Shown here: positions 33,859 to 44,164 of the stretch, one piece after another
Position numbering within the stretch: the first letter of the stretch is position 1
Layout: every line of letters starts with the position of its first letter
NCBI RefSeq assembly: GCF_004331075.1
Contig: NZ_SJNX01000002.1
Coordinates: 1-64,000 of the forward strand
Direction: 5' to 3'
Origin: Acinetobacter brisouioides
GTDB taxonomy: Bacteria; Pseudomonadota; Gammaproteobacteria; Pseudomonadales; Moraxellaceae
DNA: 64,000 nucleotides
Program-made: the position numbers and the translations under genes
Notes under the pieces: model-generated
What the model was told of the DNA's origin: nothing
What the model saw: the letters and a program-made list of their open reading frames with translations, nothing else
Databases searched by the model: none

Positions 33859-34884
33859 TTAGATATCGCTATAACCTAAACTTTTCAATGCACGTTCGTC
33901 ATCTGACCAGCCACCCTTGACTTTCACCCAAAGCGTGAGCATGATTTTTTGCTCGAACATTTTTTCCATATCAACGCGCGCCTCCATACCAATACGCTTC
34001 AGCTTCGCACCTTTATCACCAATCACAATGGCTTTTTGACCTTGGCGTTCTACAAAAATAGTCGCATCGATATAAGTACATGCTGGCTTTAAGCGTCCAG
34101 TTTTTTCATGCACAGTTGGTTCTTCAGTACGGAAAGATTCAATTTGTACCGTTAAATCATAAGGCAACTCTTCACCGAGCTGGCGCATAATTTTTTCACG
34201 AATAATTTCACTCGCCAAGAAACGCTCAGAACGATCGGTAATTTGGTCTGGTGAGTACAATGGTGCAGAAAATGGCAAATAGCTTTCAATGGTATTGCGT
34301 AACTGATCAAGATTTGCACCGCGCAATGCAGAAACAGGAACAATTTCTGCAAATTTCATGAGCTTAGCGCGCTCTAGAATCAGTGGCAACAATGATTTTT
34401 TATCTTCAAGTGTATCGACTTTATTGATGACCAAAATCACAGGCATTTGTGCATTTTGCAGTTTCTCTAATACCAAGTCATCATTTGGTGTCCACTTATA
34501 CGCATCAACGACAAATAGCACCAAATTCACATCACGTAGTGCTGAATGCGCTGCGCGGTTCATCATTTTATTGATGGCACGCACTTCTTTTTTGTGCATC
34601 CCCGGGGTATCTACATAGACTGCTTGCGATTTCTCACGCGTGTCGATTCCAATAATTTTATGACGCGTCGTTTGTGGTTTACGTGAAGTAATAGACAGCT
34701 TTTGCCCAAGCAAGTGATTCATTAGCGTCGACTTGCCTACATTCGGACGACCGACAATTGCCACAAAACCACTTCGGAAGTCAGCAGGGATCGTGGCATT
34801 TTGTGAACTAAAAAATTGATTAATCAAATCAGAATCTTCAGGGTTCACAGATTGATCGTTTGGTTGATCAGATGACATCGTCAT
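33859..34884 (-). CDS. era: GTPase Era
   Basis: 341 residues, longer than typical Era (about 300) because of an N-terminal extension of some 38 residues. G1 GRPNVGKSTLMNHL, G2 around TTRHKI, G3 DTPGMHK and G4 NKVD are followed by a KH domain (GDKGAKLKRIGMEAR). Era binds 16S rRNA and helps 30S maturation. It overlaps the rnc stop by 4 nt, the classic rnc-era coupling. Confidence 0.96.
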   Translation of the reverse strand: MTMSSDQPNDQSVNPEDSDLINQFFSSQNATIPADFRSGFVAIVGRPNVGKSTLMNHLLGQKLSITSRKPQTTRHKIIGIDTREKSQAVYVDTPGMHKKEVRAINKMMNRAAHSALRDVNLVLFVVDAYKWTPNDDLVLEKLQNAQMPVILVINKVDTLEDKKSLLPLILERAKLMKFAEIVPVSALRGANLDQLRNTIESYLPFSAPLYSPDQITDRSERFLASEIIREKIMRQLGEELPYDLTVQIESFRTEEPTVHEKTGRLKPACTYIDATIFVERQGQKAIVIGDKGAKLKRIGMEARVDMEKMFEQKIMLTLWVKVKGGWSDDERALKSLGYSDI

Positions 34885-35582
34885 GCTGTTTTTTGCTCCA
34901 ATAATTTTAAAATTTCAGCCGCTGCAGACTGTTCTGCAAAACGTCGACTGTTACCTTCGCCCTGTGTGATTGGAAAATCTTCCACCTTGCACACCACTCT
35001 GAAGTGCTGATTGGGTGCATCACCCTGAATATCAGTCACTTCATAGACAGGTAAAGGCTTTTTGTGTGCTTGTAAATATTCTTGTAACCGAGATTTAGGA
35101 TCTTTAAGTTGATCCGTTGGCTCAATATGACTGAAATAGGGTGTATACCATTTTAGAACAATTTTTTTCAGTACTTCCAAATCTGCACAATCGAGATAAA
35201 TAGCACCAATAATCGCTTCAACTGTATCAGCTAAAATAGACTCACGATGGTGACCACCTGACTTTAACTCGCCTGTACTCATAATCATATACTGGCTCAG
35301 TTTCAAATCATTGGCGATTTTTCCTAAAGCTTCCTGTCTGACCAAGGTCGCTCGCATCCGCGTCAGGCGCCCTTCATTTTCATACGGATAAGCATGGTAT
35401 AAATAATGTGCAATCATCATTCCCAACAATGAATCGCCTAGAAATTCTAGGCGTTCATAGTTGTATTTATGACTCACGGATCGGTGAGTTAAAGCAAGCT
35501 GTAATAACTCGGGCTGCTTAAACTCGTAACCGATTTGTTGAGCTAAGCGAATGTCACTTAGCTTGGGCTGTCCTTTGATCAA
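34881..35582 (-). CDS. rnc: Ribonuclease III
   Basis: 233 residues. The signature NYERLEFLGDSLLGM and ILADTVEAIIGAIYLD (metal ligands) form the catalytic domain, and a double-stranded RNA-binding domain ends in RRFAEQSAAAEILKLLEQ. It cleaves dsRNA in rRNA and mRNA processing. The start is TTG at 35582, overlapping the upstream DUF4845 gene by 29 nt. The protein begins as known Acinetobacter homologues do, which supports this start. Confidence 0.95.
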   Translation of the reverse strand: MIKGQPKLSDIRLAQQIGYEFKQPELLQLALTHRSVSHKYNYERLEFLGDSLLGMMIAHYLYHAYPYENEGRLTRMRATLVRQEALGKIANDLKLSQYMIMSTGELKSGGHHRESILADTVEAIIGAIYLDCADLEVLKKIVLKWYTPYFSHIEPTDQLKDPKSRLQEYLQAHKKPLPVYEVTDIQGDAPNQHFRVVCKVEDFPITQGEGNSRRFAEQSAAAEILKLLEQKTA

Positions 35583-35931
35583 AATTTTTCTCGAAGCTTA
35601 AAACTATATCAATATTCAATAATAAATGCCGACGCACTTCATAGCGCTTCGCCACATTCAATTGTCCACCATCATTTGATACTTTGGCAATATCTCCGAT
35701 CTTAAGATCATTGATATTGTTCATTGATAAACGTTCATTCATAGTAGATGCAAATTTATCCGAGCTAAGGGGGGCTGGATTATCATCTAGAACCGATTGA
35801 ATTTGCTTATCAATAATATGATCATCCCAATAAGCTGGCCAAATCGCCACTACAACTTTTAGCACTATTGAAAAAATAATTAATACTAAAAGAAAAGTAC
35901 TATAGGATGCCCCACGTTGAAATTTGTGCAT
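35554..35931 (-). CDS. DUF4845 single-pass membrane protein
   Basis: 125 residues. The N-terminal QRGASYSTFLLVLIIFSIVLKVVVAIWPAYW gives one transmembrane helix (about 9-29), with the remainder predicted periplasmic. This is the gene commonly found between lepB and rnc in Pseudomonas and Acinetobacter. Its 3' end overlaps rnc by 29 nt, so its translation probably helps set rnc initiation at a TTG codon. Function unknown. Confidence 0.88.
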   Translation of the reverse strand: MHKFQRGASYSTFLLVLIIFSIVLKVVVAIWPAYWDDHIIDKQIQSVLDDNPAPLSSDKFASTMNERLSMNNINDLKIGDIAKVSNDGGQLNVAKRYEVRRHLLLNIDIVLSFEKNFDQRTAQAK

Positions 35932-35952
35932 TTTTATTATCCAAGTCGATTT

Positions 35953-36816
35953 TTAGTCAATTTTACCATTTCGGGAAAAACTTGGAAGATGCAAACCAGG
36001 TTCTTTATGCATCCAAACATAAAAAGCACGCCCTGTTAGGTTCTCTTCAGGAACAAATCCCCAAAAACGGCTATCGGCACTTTCATCACGGTTATCGCCC
36101 ATCGCAAAATAATGTCCCTGAGGCACAGTGACATCCCAAGCCTTACCATCATTTTGCACAAAGGTTTTATTCAGATTAGCAACAAACGGAATCGCGCTCG
36201 CCTGATTGCTACTCATCGCGTAGTTATATTGTTCAACTAAAGGATCCCGTCCTTCAAGATGGCGTACCAAATGCTTGTGCGTTCCCAAAGTTTCATAGGT
36301 ATATTTGGCTTCAAATGAAGATAACTGGTCTTTGTCACGTTTAAACTGCGTGACTGTAGTTGCAACAGTTTGGTTATTGATAAATAGTTTACCATCATGA
36401 TAGGCCACGTGATCACCTGGCAAACCCACTACGCGCTTGATATAACTAATATTGGGTTGCAATGGATAACGAAAAACAATTACATCGCCGCGCTGTGGCT
36501 CACCGACACTTATGACTTTTTTGTTGATTAAAGGCAGTCGAATACCATAATCAAATTTATTCACCAAAATAAAATCACCCGTTTCCAAGGTTGGCACCAT
36601 AGAATCTGAGGGAATATTAAATGGCTCATATAAAAATGAACGTAAAATTAACACAACTGCCAATACTGGCCAAAAATCATAAGCCCATGTAACAATGAAA
36701 TGTTCATTGCCTCTTCCTTTATTCACTCTCTGCTTCAATTTTACTTTGTCGAGTAACCAAACAAAAAACAAAATCAACGTAACGGGAACGAGGATCAAAT
36801 TAAAATCAAAATCCAT
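35953..36816 (-). CDS. lepB: Signal peptidase I
   Basis: 287 residues. Two N-terminal membrane segments (about 4-20 and 48-66) precede the catalytic Ser in FNIPSDSMVPTL and the Lys in SYIKRVVGLPGD. The C-terminal GHYFAMGDNRDESADSRFWGFV completes the family boxes. It removes signal peptides at the outer face of the inner membrane. It lies 19 nt after lepA as in most gammaproteobacteria. Confidence 0.97.
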   Translation of the reverse strand: MDFDFNLILVPVTLILFFVWLLDKVKLKQRVNKGRGNEHFIVTWAYDFWPVLAVVLILRSFLYEPFNIPSDSMVPTLETGDFILVNKFDYGIRLPLINKKVISVGEPQRGDVIVFRYPLQPNISYIKRVVGLPGDHVAYHDGKLFINNQTVATTVTQFKRDKDQLSSFEAKYTYETLGTHKHLVRHLEGRDPLVEQYNYAMSSNQASAIPFVANLNKTFVQNDGKAWDVTVPQGHYFAMGDNRDESADSRFWGFVPEENLTGRAFYVWMHKEPGLHLPSFSRNGKID

Positions 36817-36835
36817 GGACTTTTCCTAAAGACAC

Positions 36836-38656
36836 TTACTTTTTATCGACTTGTAAAACGGCTAAGAAGGCTTCTTGTGGGATTTCAACATTGCCCACTT
36901 GCTTCATACGTTTTTTACCTTCTTTTTGTTTCGCAAGCAATTTCTTCTTACGGGATACGTCACCGCCATAACATTTTGCCAACACATTCTTACGCATTGC
37001 CTTCACAGTCGAACGCGCAATAATCTGAGCACCAATTGCTGCCTGAATGGCAACATCAAACATTTGACGTGGAATCAGGTCTTTCATCTTTTCAACTAAG
37101 GCATTACCACGGTAACGTGCGTCATTGCGGTGACAGATCATTGCCAAAGCATCGACTTTATCACCATTGATCAAGACGTCGACTTTTACCAAACTGGCAC
37201 TTTCAAAGCGCACAAAGTTATAGTCCAAAGATGCGAAACCGCGTGAGCAAGACTTCAAACGGTCAAAGAAATCCATGACCACTTCCGCCATTGGAATCTC
37301 AAAAGTCACTGAAACTTGGTTACCCAAAAACTTCATATCTTTTTGAACACCACGACGCTCAATACACAGGGTCATCACATTACCCAAATACTCTTGTGGC
37401 ACCAGAATATGACATTCAGCAATCGGTTCACGCAGGTCTTCAACCACTGAGCCATCGGGCATTTTCGATGGACTATCGATATAAATTGTTTCGCCTGCTT
37501 TGGTCACTGCTTCATAAATAACAGTTGGTGCAGAAGTAATCAGGTCTAAATCGTACTCACGCTCTAAACGTTCTTGTACGATTTCCATATGTAGCATACC
37601 CAAGAAGCCACAGCGGAAACCAAAACCCAGTGCATCTGAACTTTCAGGTTCAAAAAATAATGCAGAATCATTAATTTGAAGCTTTTGTAGTGCTTCGCGG
37701 AATGGTTCAAAGTCACTTGAATCAATTGGGAATAACCCTGCATATACCTGTGGTTTAACTTTCTTGAAACCTGGCAATGAAGCCACTTCAGGCGTAGAAG
37801 ACAAAGTAATGGTATCACCCACTGGCGCACCAAAAATGTCTTTAATCCCTGCAATCACGAAGCCCACTTCACCTGCTTCAAGCATATCTGTTTCAGTATG
37901 TTTCGGGTTAAAAATACCCACAGACGTCACGATATGGGTTTGCCCTGTTGATTTAATGAGCATCTTATCGCCTTTACGGATACGTCCTTCTTTAATCCGT
38001 ACCAACGACACTACACCTAAATAATTATCAAACCAAGAATCGACAATTAATGCCTGTAAAGGTGCATTACGATCACCTACTGGTGCTGGAATAATATCCA
38101 CCAAGGTTTCTAAAACCTGATCGACACCTACACCTGTTTTTGCTGAGCAAGTTGGCGCATGTGTGGCTTCAATTCCAATAATTTCTTCAATCTCGTGAAT
38201 GACACGCTCAGGCTCAGCCTGTGGCAAGTCAATTTTGTTCAGGATCGGTAAAACTTCCAGACCTTGCTCAATCGCAGTATAACAGTTTGCAACGGATTGT
38301 GCTTCAACACCTTGTGCTGCATCTACAACCAGCAAAGCACCTTCACACGCAGCCAAAGAACGTGAAACTTCATAAGAAAAGTCTACATGTCCTGGCGTAT
38401 CAATAAAGTTAAGCTGATATTCCTGACCGTTTGGATGGGTATAGTACAGTGTTACTGAAGCTGCTTTAATGGTAATCCCACGTTCACGTTCAAGCTCCAT
38501 AGAGTCTAAAACCTGAGCTTGCATTTCACGCTCTTGCAAACCACCGCACATTTGAATGAAACGGTCTGCCAGCGTGGACTTACCGTGGTCGATATGCGCA
38601 ATAATAGAAAAATTACGTATGTTTTTGATATCAACAGATTTTTTAGCTTGCGCCAT
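36836..38656 (-). CDS. lepA: Elongation factor 4 (LepA)
   Basis: 606 residues. The GTPase domain carries [21 protein letters not shown] and NKIDLP. EF-G-like domains follow, and the LepA-specific C-terminal domain is recognisable in [29 protein letters not shown]. This ribosome-associated GTPase affects initiation and elongation under stress. It heads the lepA-lepB-DUF4845-rnc-era-lipoprotein-recO-pdxJ-miaE run; its promoter should lie in 38657-38800. Confidence 0.98.
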   Translation of the reverse strand: MAQAKKSVDIKNIRNFSIIAHIDHGKSTLADRFIQMCGGLQEREMQAQVLDSMELERERGITIKAASVTLYYTHPNGQEYQLNFIDTPGHVDFSYEVSRSLAACEGALLVVDAAQGVEAQSVANCYTAIEQGLEVLPILNKIDLPQAEPERVIHEIEEIIGIEATHAPTCSAKTGVGVDQVLETLVDIIPAPVGDRNAPLQALIVDSWFDNYLGVVSLVRIKEGRIRKGDKMLIKSTGQTHIVTSVGIFNPKHTETDMLEAGEVGFVIAGIKDIFGAPVGDTITLSSTPEVASLPGFKKVKPQVYAGLFPIDSSDFEPFREALQKLQINDSALFFEPESSDALGFGFRCGFLGMLHMEIVQERLEREYDLDLITSAPTVIYEAVTKAGETIYIDSPSKMPDGSVVEDLREPIAECHILVPQEYLGNVMTLCIERRGVQKDMKFLGNQVSVTFEIPMAEVVMDFFDRLKSCSRGFASLDYNFVRFESASLVKVDVLINGDKVDALAMICHRNDARYRGNALVEKMKDLIPRQMFDVAIQAAIGAQIIARSTVKAMRKNVLAKCYGGDVSRKKKLLAKQKEGKKRMKQVGNVEIPQEAFLAVLQVDKK

Positions 38657-38804
38657 GGGCTACCTTAAGAAATTAAAAATCGCTATGTACGCTAAAACGC
38701 ATGTTGTACACAGCACAAACCGTTAACGAAATTGCGAGGATTATAGCAGATGGATATTTTAAAGTATCCATTATTTAAGCCACTAGAGATGATTCGATGA
38801 AAAA

Positions 38805-39260
38805 TTAAGAAGCTTCTGTTTTATCTGAAAAATCATATGGGTTAATTTGCGAATCTAAAGGCTGATAGGCATTTAAAAATGTTGGTGACATGCGTTTTGG
38901 ACGACCCGTAGCAATTTCAATACATGTCCACTTGGTTTTGGCTAAAAAAATCAGCGATTGGTCTTTGACTCTAAAAAAAGCATATTCGCGAAATGAATAC
39001 ATTGCATTTAAATCTGAGAACCATGTTCTTAAAATGAGTTGATCCCCAACCATAGCGGCTTTACGGTATTGCATTTGATGTTCAACTGCAACCATAGCAT
39101 GTTTCATTTGCAGATATTGCTCAAGCCCAACACCTAGTGCCTGAATATGTGCATGCGCAACATCCTGCATCCAGCTCACATACACTACGTTATTGACATG
39201 TCCAAGTAGGTCAATATGTTCAGGCTGAACCTGTATTTCCAAATCAAAAAAAGTCGTCAT
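38805..39260 (-). CDS. Acyl-CoA thioesterase, 4-hydroxybenzoyl-CoA thioesterase type
   Basis: About 151 residues from ATG 39260; the frame opens at 39281. The hotdog-fold signature HIDLLGHVNNVVYVSWMQDVAHAH contains the conserved Asp-like/His-Asn region, followed by HQMQYRKAAMVGDQLILRTW. It probably hydrolyses an acyl-CoA in the cytosol; chain specificity unknown. It is divergent from the DNA glycosylase-like gene. Confidence 0.85.
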   Translation of the reverse strand: MTTFFDLEIQVQPEHIDLLGHVNNVVYVSWMQDVAHAHIQALGVGLEQYLQMKHAMVAVEHQMQYRKAAMVGDQLILRTWFSDLNAMYSFREYAFFRVKDQSLIFLAKTKWTCIEIATGRPKRMSPTFLNAYQPLDSQINPYDFSDKTEAS

Positions 39261-39340
39261 GTCCCTAGCAACATCATGCAATCATCAAAGTGAGTATTTT
39301 GCTACACTGTTTACAGCTTCTGCAAGAATTGAACAAAATC

Positions 39341-39931
39341 ATGTCTGAATCTATGACCGAAACCCATCCTTTGCATCCTTTCCTACCCTCAAATGCTCGA
39401 TTACTGATGCTGGGCAGTTTTCCACCACCTCAAAATAAATGGAAAATGCGATTTTATTATCCCAATTTTCAAAACGACATGTGGCGGATTATGGGAATCT
39501 GCTTTTTTAATGATAAAAACCATTTTTTAGACCTGAATAATAAAAAGTTTTTTCAACAGCAAATTGAAGAGTTTCTGACTGAAAAAGGCATTGCCATTTT
39601 TGATGCAGCTTGTGAGGTGATTCGACTGAAAGGCAATGCCTCAGATCAATTTTTACAGGTGGTTCAGGCAACAGACTTGTCAGCTTTACTTAACAAAATT
39701 CCTGCATGTCATAGCATTATGACCACAGGTGACAAAGCCACAGATACACTCATGACCAATTTCCCAAAAGATACGCCTAAACCGCAGTTTACTGCACCAA
39801 GCCAAGTGGATTTCCTTGACCGTTCACTCAACTTATATCGGCTTCCTTCCAGCTCGCGGGCATATCCTTTAGCTTTAGAGAAAAAAGCAGAAATTTATGC
39901 GGATTTCTTTAAAAATATTAGTTTGCTTTAA
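39341..39931 (+). CDS. Uracil-DNA glycosylase superfamily protein
   Basis: About 196 residues from ATG 39341; a GTG at 39290 opens the frame, and no strong binding site marks the start. LMLGSFPPPQNKWKMRFYYPN and NDMWRIMG form the N-terminal motif of the Mug/UDG-like fold, and a RLPSSSRAYPL motif corresponds to the C-terminal intercalation loop. Likely a base-excision or related DNA-binding enzyme, though the exact lesion is unknown. It converges on gltL. Confidence 0.78.
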   Translation: MSESMTETHPLHPFLPSNARLLMLGSFPPPQNKWKMRFYYPNFQNDMWRIMGICFFNDKNHFLDLNNKKFFQQQIEEFLTEKGIAIFDAACEVIRLKGNASDQFLQVVQATDLSALLNKIPACHSIMTTGDKATDTLMTNFPKDTPKPQFTAPSQVDFLDRSLNLYRLPSSSRAYPLALEKKAEIYADFFKNISLL

Positions 39932-39944
39932 ATGCTATAACCAT

Positions 39945-39977
39945 AAAAAACCACAATATACAGGCGCATATTGTGGT
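39945..39977 (-). terminator. Terminator of the glt operon
   Basis: On the minus strand CCACAATAT-GCGCCTGT-ATATTGTGG is followed by six T, about 23 nt past the gltL stop. Confidence 0.93.
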
Positions 39978-39999
39978 CATTTCACTTCAGTGAATAGAC

Positions 40000-40743
40000 T
40001 TAGTGAACGGCTTGAATTTTTTCTAGGAACTGTTTGGCGCGTTCATGACGTACATGCAAATTCCCAAAAAACTCAGAAGTTGCACAGTCTTCCAGAATCT
40101 GACCTTGATCCATAAAAATCAGACGATTGGATACTTTTTTCGCAAAACCCATTTCATGAGTGACACACATCATGGTCATGCCTTCATTGGCAAGCTGTAC
40201 CATTACATCAAGTACTTCACCTACCATTTCAGGGTCAAGTGCCGAAGTTGGTTCATCGAACAACATACAAATCGGATCCATGCACAAACCACGGGCAATC
40301 GCCACACGCTGCTGCTGACCACCTGAAAGCTGCCCCGGAAATTTATCTTTATGTGCCAACAACCCCACACGTTCAAGGTATTGAGTCGCTTTGGCACGCG
40401 CATCAGTCATATTTCGCTTGAGCACTTTGACTTGGGCAATAGTTAAATTTTCAAGCACAGTCATATGCGGAAATAATTCAAAGTGCTGAAATACCATACC
40501 GACGCGTGAACGGAATTTGGCAAGGTTAGTTTTTGGGTCTTTGAGTGAAACTCCATCTACAATAATGTCGCCCTTCTGAAATGGCTCAAGCGCATTCACC
40601 GTTTTAATTAAGGTTGATTTTCCTGAACCTGAAGGGCCACAGACTACCACCACATCCCCTTTTTTAATTGTGGTTGTACAGTCCATTAAAACCTGGAAAT
40701 CACCATACCATTTAGAGATATGTTGAATGTCGATCATAGGCAT
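40000..40743 (-). CDS. gltL: Glutamate/aspartate ABC transporter ATPase
   Basis: 247 residues. Walker [10 protein letters not shown], the Q-loop [15 protein letters not shown] signature [15 protein letters not shown] and Walker [15 protein letters not shown] are all present. The ATPase powers the GltJK channel. AGGAG sits 8 nt before ATG 40743. Last gene of gltIJKL, 17 nt after gltK. Confidence 0.93.
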   Translation of the reverse strand: MPMIDIQHISKWYGDFQVLMDCTTTIKKGDVVVVCGPSGSGKSTLIKTVNALEPFQKGDIIVDGVSLKDPKTNLAKFRSRVGMVFQHFELFPHMTVLENLTIAQVKVLKRNMTDARAKATQYLERVGLLAHKDKFPGQLSGGQQQRVAIARGLCMDPICMLFDEPTSALDPEMVGEVLDVMVQLANEGMTMMCVTHEMGFAKKVSNRLIFMDQGQILEDCATSEFFGNLHVRHERAKQFLEKIQAVH

Positions 40744-40760
40744 TTTGCGATCTCCTAAAA

Positions 40761-41438
40761 TTAGCGAATAATGGCGATTTTTTCTTGTAAGCGTTTGACG
40801 AGTTTAGATAAAAAGAATGATGTACAGAAATACACTACTGCCACAACCAAATAAAAAGTCGCTTTGGTTTCTGATCCATAAGTGTTGGCAAGTGTGTCGG
40901 CATTTCCCAGTAAATCAGGTGCGCTAATCACATAAACCAGTGACACGTCTTGGAACAAGACAATGGTTTGCGTGAGCAGTACAGGAATCATGTTGCGAAA
41001 CGCTTGTGGTAGCACCACATAACGCATGGACTGCCCATAAGTAAAGCCGAGCGCATAACCTGCAAATACTTGACCTTTAGAGACTGACTGAATTCCTGAA
41101 CGCACAATTTCCGAAAAAAAGGCAGCTTCAAAGACAGCAAAAGTAATGACGCTGGCAAATAGTGGCCCATAATAAGTATCTGACTGAAAATCAAAAACTT
41201 TAGGTAATAAAAAATAAAATATGAAAATCACCTGAATCAGGGGAATACCGCGAAAGCAGTCAACATATAATTTAGAAAAATTGCGCGCCAGTCCATTATT
41301 GGACAGGCGCATCATGGCCAGTGGTGTACCAATCATGATACCGCCAACCATCGCCAGCAATGTAACCATTAGCGTAAAACCAAAACCTTTGAGCAAAGCC
41401 TGCGTAACATCAGCATGTTGTAATAAGCTAAAATCCAT
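40761..41438 (-). CDS. gltK: Glutamate/aspartate ABC transporter permease GltK
   Basis: 225 residues of the HisM/polar amino acid permease family, with about five transmembrane helices and the coupling EAA-type loop [22 protein letters not shown]. It pairs with GltJ in the inner membrane. It follows gltJ after one nucleotide. Confidence 0.92.
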   Translation of the reverse strand: MDFSLLQHADVTQALLKGFGFTLMVTLLAMVGGIMIGTPLAMMRLSNNGLARNFSKLYVDCFRGIPLIQVIFIFYFLLPKVFDFQSDTYYGPLFASVITFAVFEAAFFSEIVRSGIQSVSKGQVFAGYALGFTYGQSMRYVVLPQAFRNMIPVLLTQTIVLFQDVSLVYVISAPDLLGNADTLANTYGSETKATFYLVVAVVYFCTSFFLSKLVKRLQEKIAIIR

Positions 41439-41439
41439 C

Positions 41440-42282
41440 TTACTTACCCCCTGAACCTAAGCCTGGTACTGACATACGTTTCTCAATCCATGCCATAAAT
41501 GCTTTAATGGTATAAGTAATAATGAGATAAACAGGTGTTGATAAAACCAGAATCACAATGTCCTGAGACGTTTCTTCACGCATGGTTTTGGTATAGGCAA
41601 AGAAATTCAGCACGCTTAAAGCGTATAGAACAGCTGAGTTCTTAAAAATATTCATGGACTCAGAAGTAATCGTTGGCCACACAATACGATATGCCACAGG
41701 TAAAATCACATAGCGATAGCTTTGAGCTGTAGTAAAACCTAGTGCAGATGCTGCAAATTTTTGCCCACGTGGCACAGTAAGAATCCCTGCACGAATTTGT
41801 TCAGAGACACGCGCCGCAGTGTATAAACCTAAAGCCATGACCCCAATACTGGCAGGGTTATAGTTAAGTAAGTTTTTCCACCAGCCACCTGCAACCATTT
41901 CACCACTACCAGCACTTAAGCTTTGAGGTAAAAATTCGGGAAATACAAATGCCCAGAAAAAAAGCTGAACAATTAATGGGATATTACGAAAAATTTCAAC
42001 GTATAGATTCCCAATCGCGGCAAGCGGTTTATTGGGTAGTGTTCTTATAACACCAAGTAATGAACCTAAAAAAAATGCAATCACAAATGAAAGTAAGGCT
42101 GTCCACAGCATAGTCATTACGCCATTGCCAAGCATTTGTAGCCACGTTGGCGCTTCAGCAAATTGCGAATAGCTTGTGCCACCAATATGTTGGCAGATTG
42201 TTTCAGCCCATTGCGCTTTGTTTACACCATATTCATTTGATGCTGAACAAAAAGTTGTCCAATTTAATGAGCCAAGAGACAT
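41440..42282 (-). CDS. gltJ: Glutamate/aspartate ABC transporter permease GltJ
   Basis: 280 residues, longer than GltK as usual for this pair, with an N-terminal soluble stretch before the first membrane helix (about 50-75). The EAA loop SEQIRAGILTVPRGQKFAASALG is present, as is the hydrophobic permease core. It is separated from gltI by 78 nt. Confidence 0.92.
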   Translation of the reverse strand: MSLGSLNWTTFCSASNEYGVNKAQWAETICQHIGGTSYSQFAEAPTWLQMLGNGVMTMLWTALLSFVIAFFLGSLLGVIRTLPNKPLAAIGNLYVEIFRNIPLIVQLFFWAFVFPEFLPQSLSAGSGEMVAGGWWKNLLNYNPASIGVMALGLYTAARVSEQIRAGILTVPRGQKFAASALGFTTAQSYRYVILPVAYRIVWPTITSESMNIFKNSAVLYALSVLNFFAYTKTMREETSQDIVILVLSTPVYLIITYTIKAFMAWIEKRMSVPGLGSGGK

Positions 42283-42360
42283 ACATTCCCCTTATAAAAA
42301 CTATAACCTGGTCACTCCGCTCTCCCTAGCATCGTGACCAGTGCATCCTATTATTGCGGT

Positions 42361-43254
42361 TTAAATTCCAGCATCAGTCGGACGAGCTTTTAATTTTTTG
42401 AGTGATGTACTTGATGCCATATTTAAATTGACATTTTTAGGCGGAATTGGTGACTGGAACCATTTTTTATACAGCTTATCCATCTGACCTGATTTCCACA
42501 TGCCCATGACGACATGGTCAGTCACTGCTTTAAATTTTGCATCACCTTTTGGCAACATAATACCGTATGGTTCAGAAGACAAAACAGGGCCTACAATGGC
42601 AAATGATTTAGGATTTGAAGACTTAGCAATCAAACCTGCTAGAATATTGTCATCCATTACAAATGCTGCAGCACGACCTGATGCAAGCATTGCAAAAGAG
42701 TCAGCATGGTCTTTACCATAAACATTTTGTACGCTGACAGCCTGCCCTTTCTCATTCATTTTAATGTATTTATCAGACGTTGTGCCTTGTGTGGTCACAA
42801 TCGCTTTACCACTCAGGTCTCCAATCCGTTTAATATTTGAACCTGCTTTAACTGCCATGCGAACTTCTGTTGCGTAGTAGTTGGTTGAAAAACTAACCTG
42901 TTGCTGACGTTGTAAAGAGTTGGTGGTTGTACCACACTCCATATCAATATTTCCTGCCAGTAACTCAGGAATTCGGGTTGAAGATGTGACTGCCTTATAT
43001 TCCACCTTAAGGTTTGGCATTTTGAGTTCTTTTTTAATTTCATTGGCAACGTTGTTGCAAATATCGATGGCATAACCCACAGGTTTACCAGCCACTACAT
43101 AAGAAATCGGATCTGAGGATTCACGATGGCCAATGACGATTTTCCCTGTAGCTTTAATTTTAGCTAAAGTATCTGCGGCTTGAACTTGACTTGCACCCCC
43201 CATCATACAAAGCATTAAAGTTGAGGTAAGCACTGCTTTTGAAGAACGTTTCAT
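42361..43254 (-). CDS. gltI: Glutamate/aspartate ABC transporter substrate-binding protein
   Basis: 297 residues. A signal peptide ends near GGASQVQAADT, followed by an SBP family 3 fold: KIVIGHRESSDPISYVVAGKPVGYAIDICNNVANEIKKE, MECGTTTNSLQRQQ and TTQGTTSD. It binds acidic amino acids in the periplasm. It heads the operon and has a sigma-54-type promoter 80 nt upstream, as known for acidic amino acid uptake in pseudomonads. Confidence 0.94.
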   Translation of the reverse strand: MKRSSKAVLTSTLMLCMMGGASQVQAADTLAKIKATGKIVIGHRESSDPISYVVAGKPVGYAIDICNNVANEIKKELKMPNLKVEYKAVTSSTRIPELLAGNIDMECGTTTNSLQRQQQVSFSTNYYATEVRMAVKAGSNIKRIGDLSGKAIVTTQGTTSDKYIKMNEKGQAVSVQNVYGKDHADSFAMLASGRAAAFVMDDNILAGLIAKSSNPKSFAIVGPVLSSEPYGIMLPKGDAKFKAVTDHVVMGMWKSGQMDKLYKKWFQSPIPPKNVNLNMASSTSLKKLKARPTDAGI

Positions 43255-43335
43255 TATTCACTCCTGTGATTAATTGTTTGTTTTAGCTATTTTTTATCCT
43301 GATCCTAGGACTTGGCTAAATACCTGCTTATCCCA

Positions 43336-43351
43336 AGCAAATATCAAGCCA
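43336..43351 (-). promoter_or_regulatory. Sigma-54 -24/-12 promoter upstream of gltI
   Basis: Minus strand TGGCTTGATATTTGCT has GG (43350-43349) and GC (43338-43337) exactly 10 nt apart, with TGGC and TTTGCT matching the RpoN consensus. It lies about 82 nt upstream of the gltI ATG. Confidence 0.75.
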
Positions 43352-43558
43352 ATCATTTAGTAATATTTTAATTCAAATTACTAATCGTATTTTTATACCC
43401 AATTTGGTGCACAGAGTGAATTAAAATGTTGCCATATCAGACTTTAGTCTAATATTTTATATATTAAGAACTTTTTCTTATTTTAAATAATCATTTAATT
43501 TTAGACACAAGCTATAGGGTACAAGTATTTCACCTATACCCTATTTGAAAGAGTTGAT

Positions 43559-44164
43559 TTAGATTGCAGATAAAGCCTGCATTGCTTGCTCAAAGACATG
43601 TTGAGCCGATTGTGTTGCATCTAAACGAATCATACGTTCTGGATTTTTCCGATGCAAAATCTGATAGCCTTCACGCACACGCGTAAAAAACTCCAGTTTT
43701 TCTTGTTCAAAGCGGTCAAGCTCACCACGTGCACGCGCACGTGACATACCTAACTCAATCGGAGCATCTAACCAAAAGGTGATGTTTGGCATTGAACTCA
43801 CAAAGTTCTGGTTTAACAGTTCAAGTTTAGCCGCATCTAGCCCACGCCCCATGACCTGATACGCAAAACTGGCATCGCAAAAACGATCACTCAAGACAAT
43901 TTTACCTTGAGTTAATGCAGGCAAAATCACTTGACTCAAATGCTGGCTGCGTGCTGCATAAATCAGCAGTAACTCAGTGTCAGGGCACATTCTCTCATCA
44001 TGATTTACAGCAAGTAATAAGTCCCGAATTCTTTCAGCAAGTGGTGTTCCACCTGGTTCACGAGTCAGCACCACTTCTCGTCCAAGCTGTTCAAAATGCG
44101 CATGTATTTTTTGAATCAGGGTGCTTTTACCAACGCCTTCTGTACCTTCAAAACTAATAAACAT
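43559..44164 (-). CDS. tmk: Thymidylate kinase
   Basis: 201 residues. P-loop FEGTEGVGKST, the DR(Y/F) motif in VLSDRFCDASFAYQ and REPGGTPLAE, with a C-terminal LID region rich in Arg (SRARARGELDRFEQE). It phosphorylates dTMP to dTDP. Shares one base with the mltG stop. In E. coli the same order pabC-mltG-tmk continues to holB, which is not downstream here. Confidence 0.97.
   Translation of the reverse strand: MFISFEGTEGVGKSTLIQKIHAHFEQLGREVVLTREPGGTPLAERIRDLLLAVNHDERMCPDTELLLIYAARSQHLSQVILPALTQGKIVLSDRFCDASFAYQVMGRGLDAAKLELLNQNFVSSMPNITFWLDAPIELGMSRARARGELDRFEQEKLEFFTRVREGYQILHRKNPERMIRLDATQSAQHVFEQAMQALSAI

Noticed and set aside
43505..43545. Terminator after tmk
   Set aside because: ATAGGGTA and TACCCTAT can pair across a 15-nt loop, but no T run follows on the minus strand.
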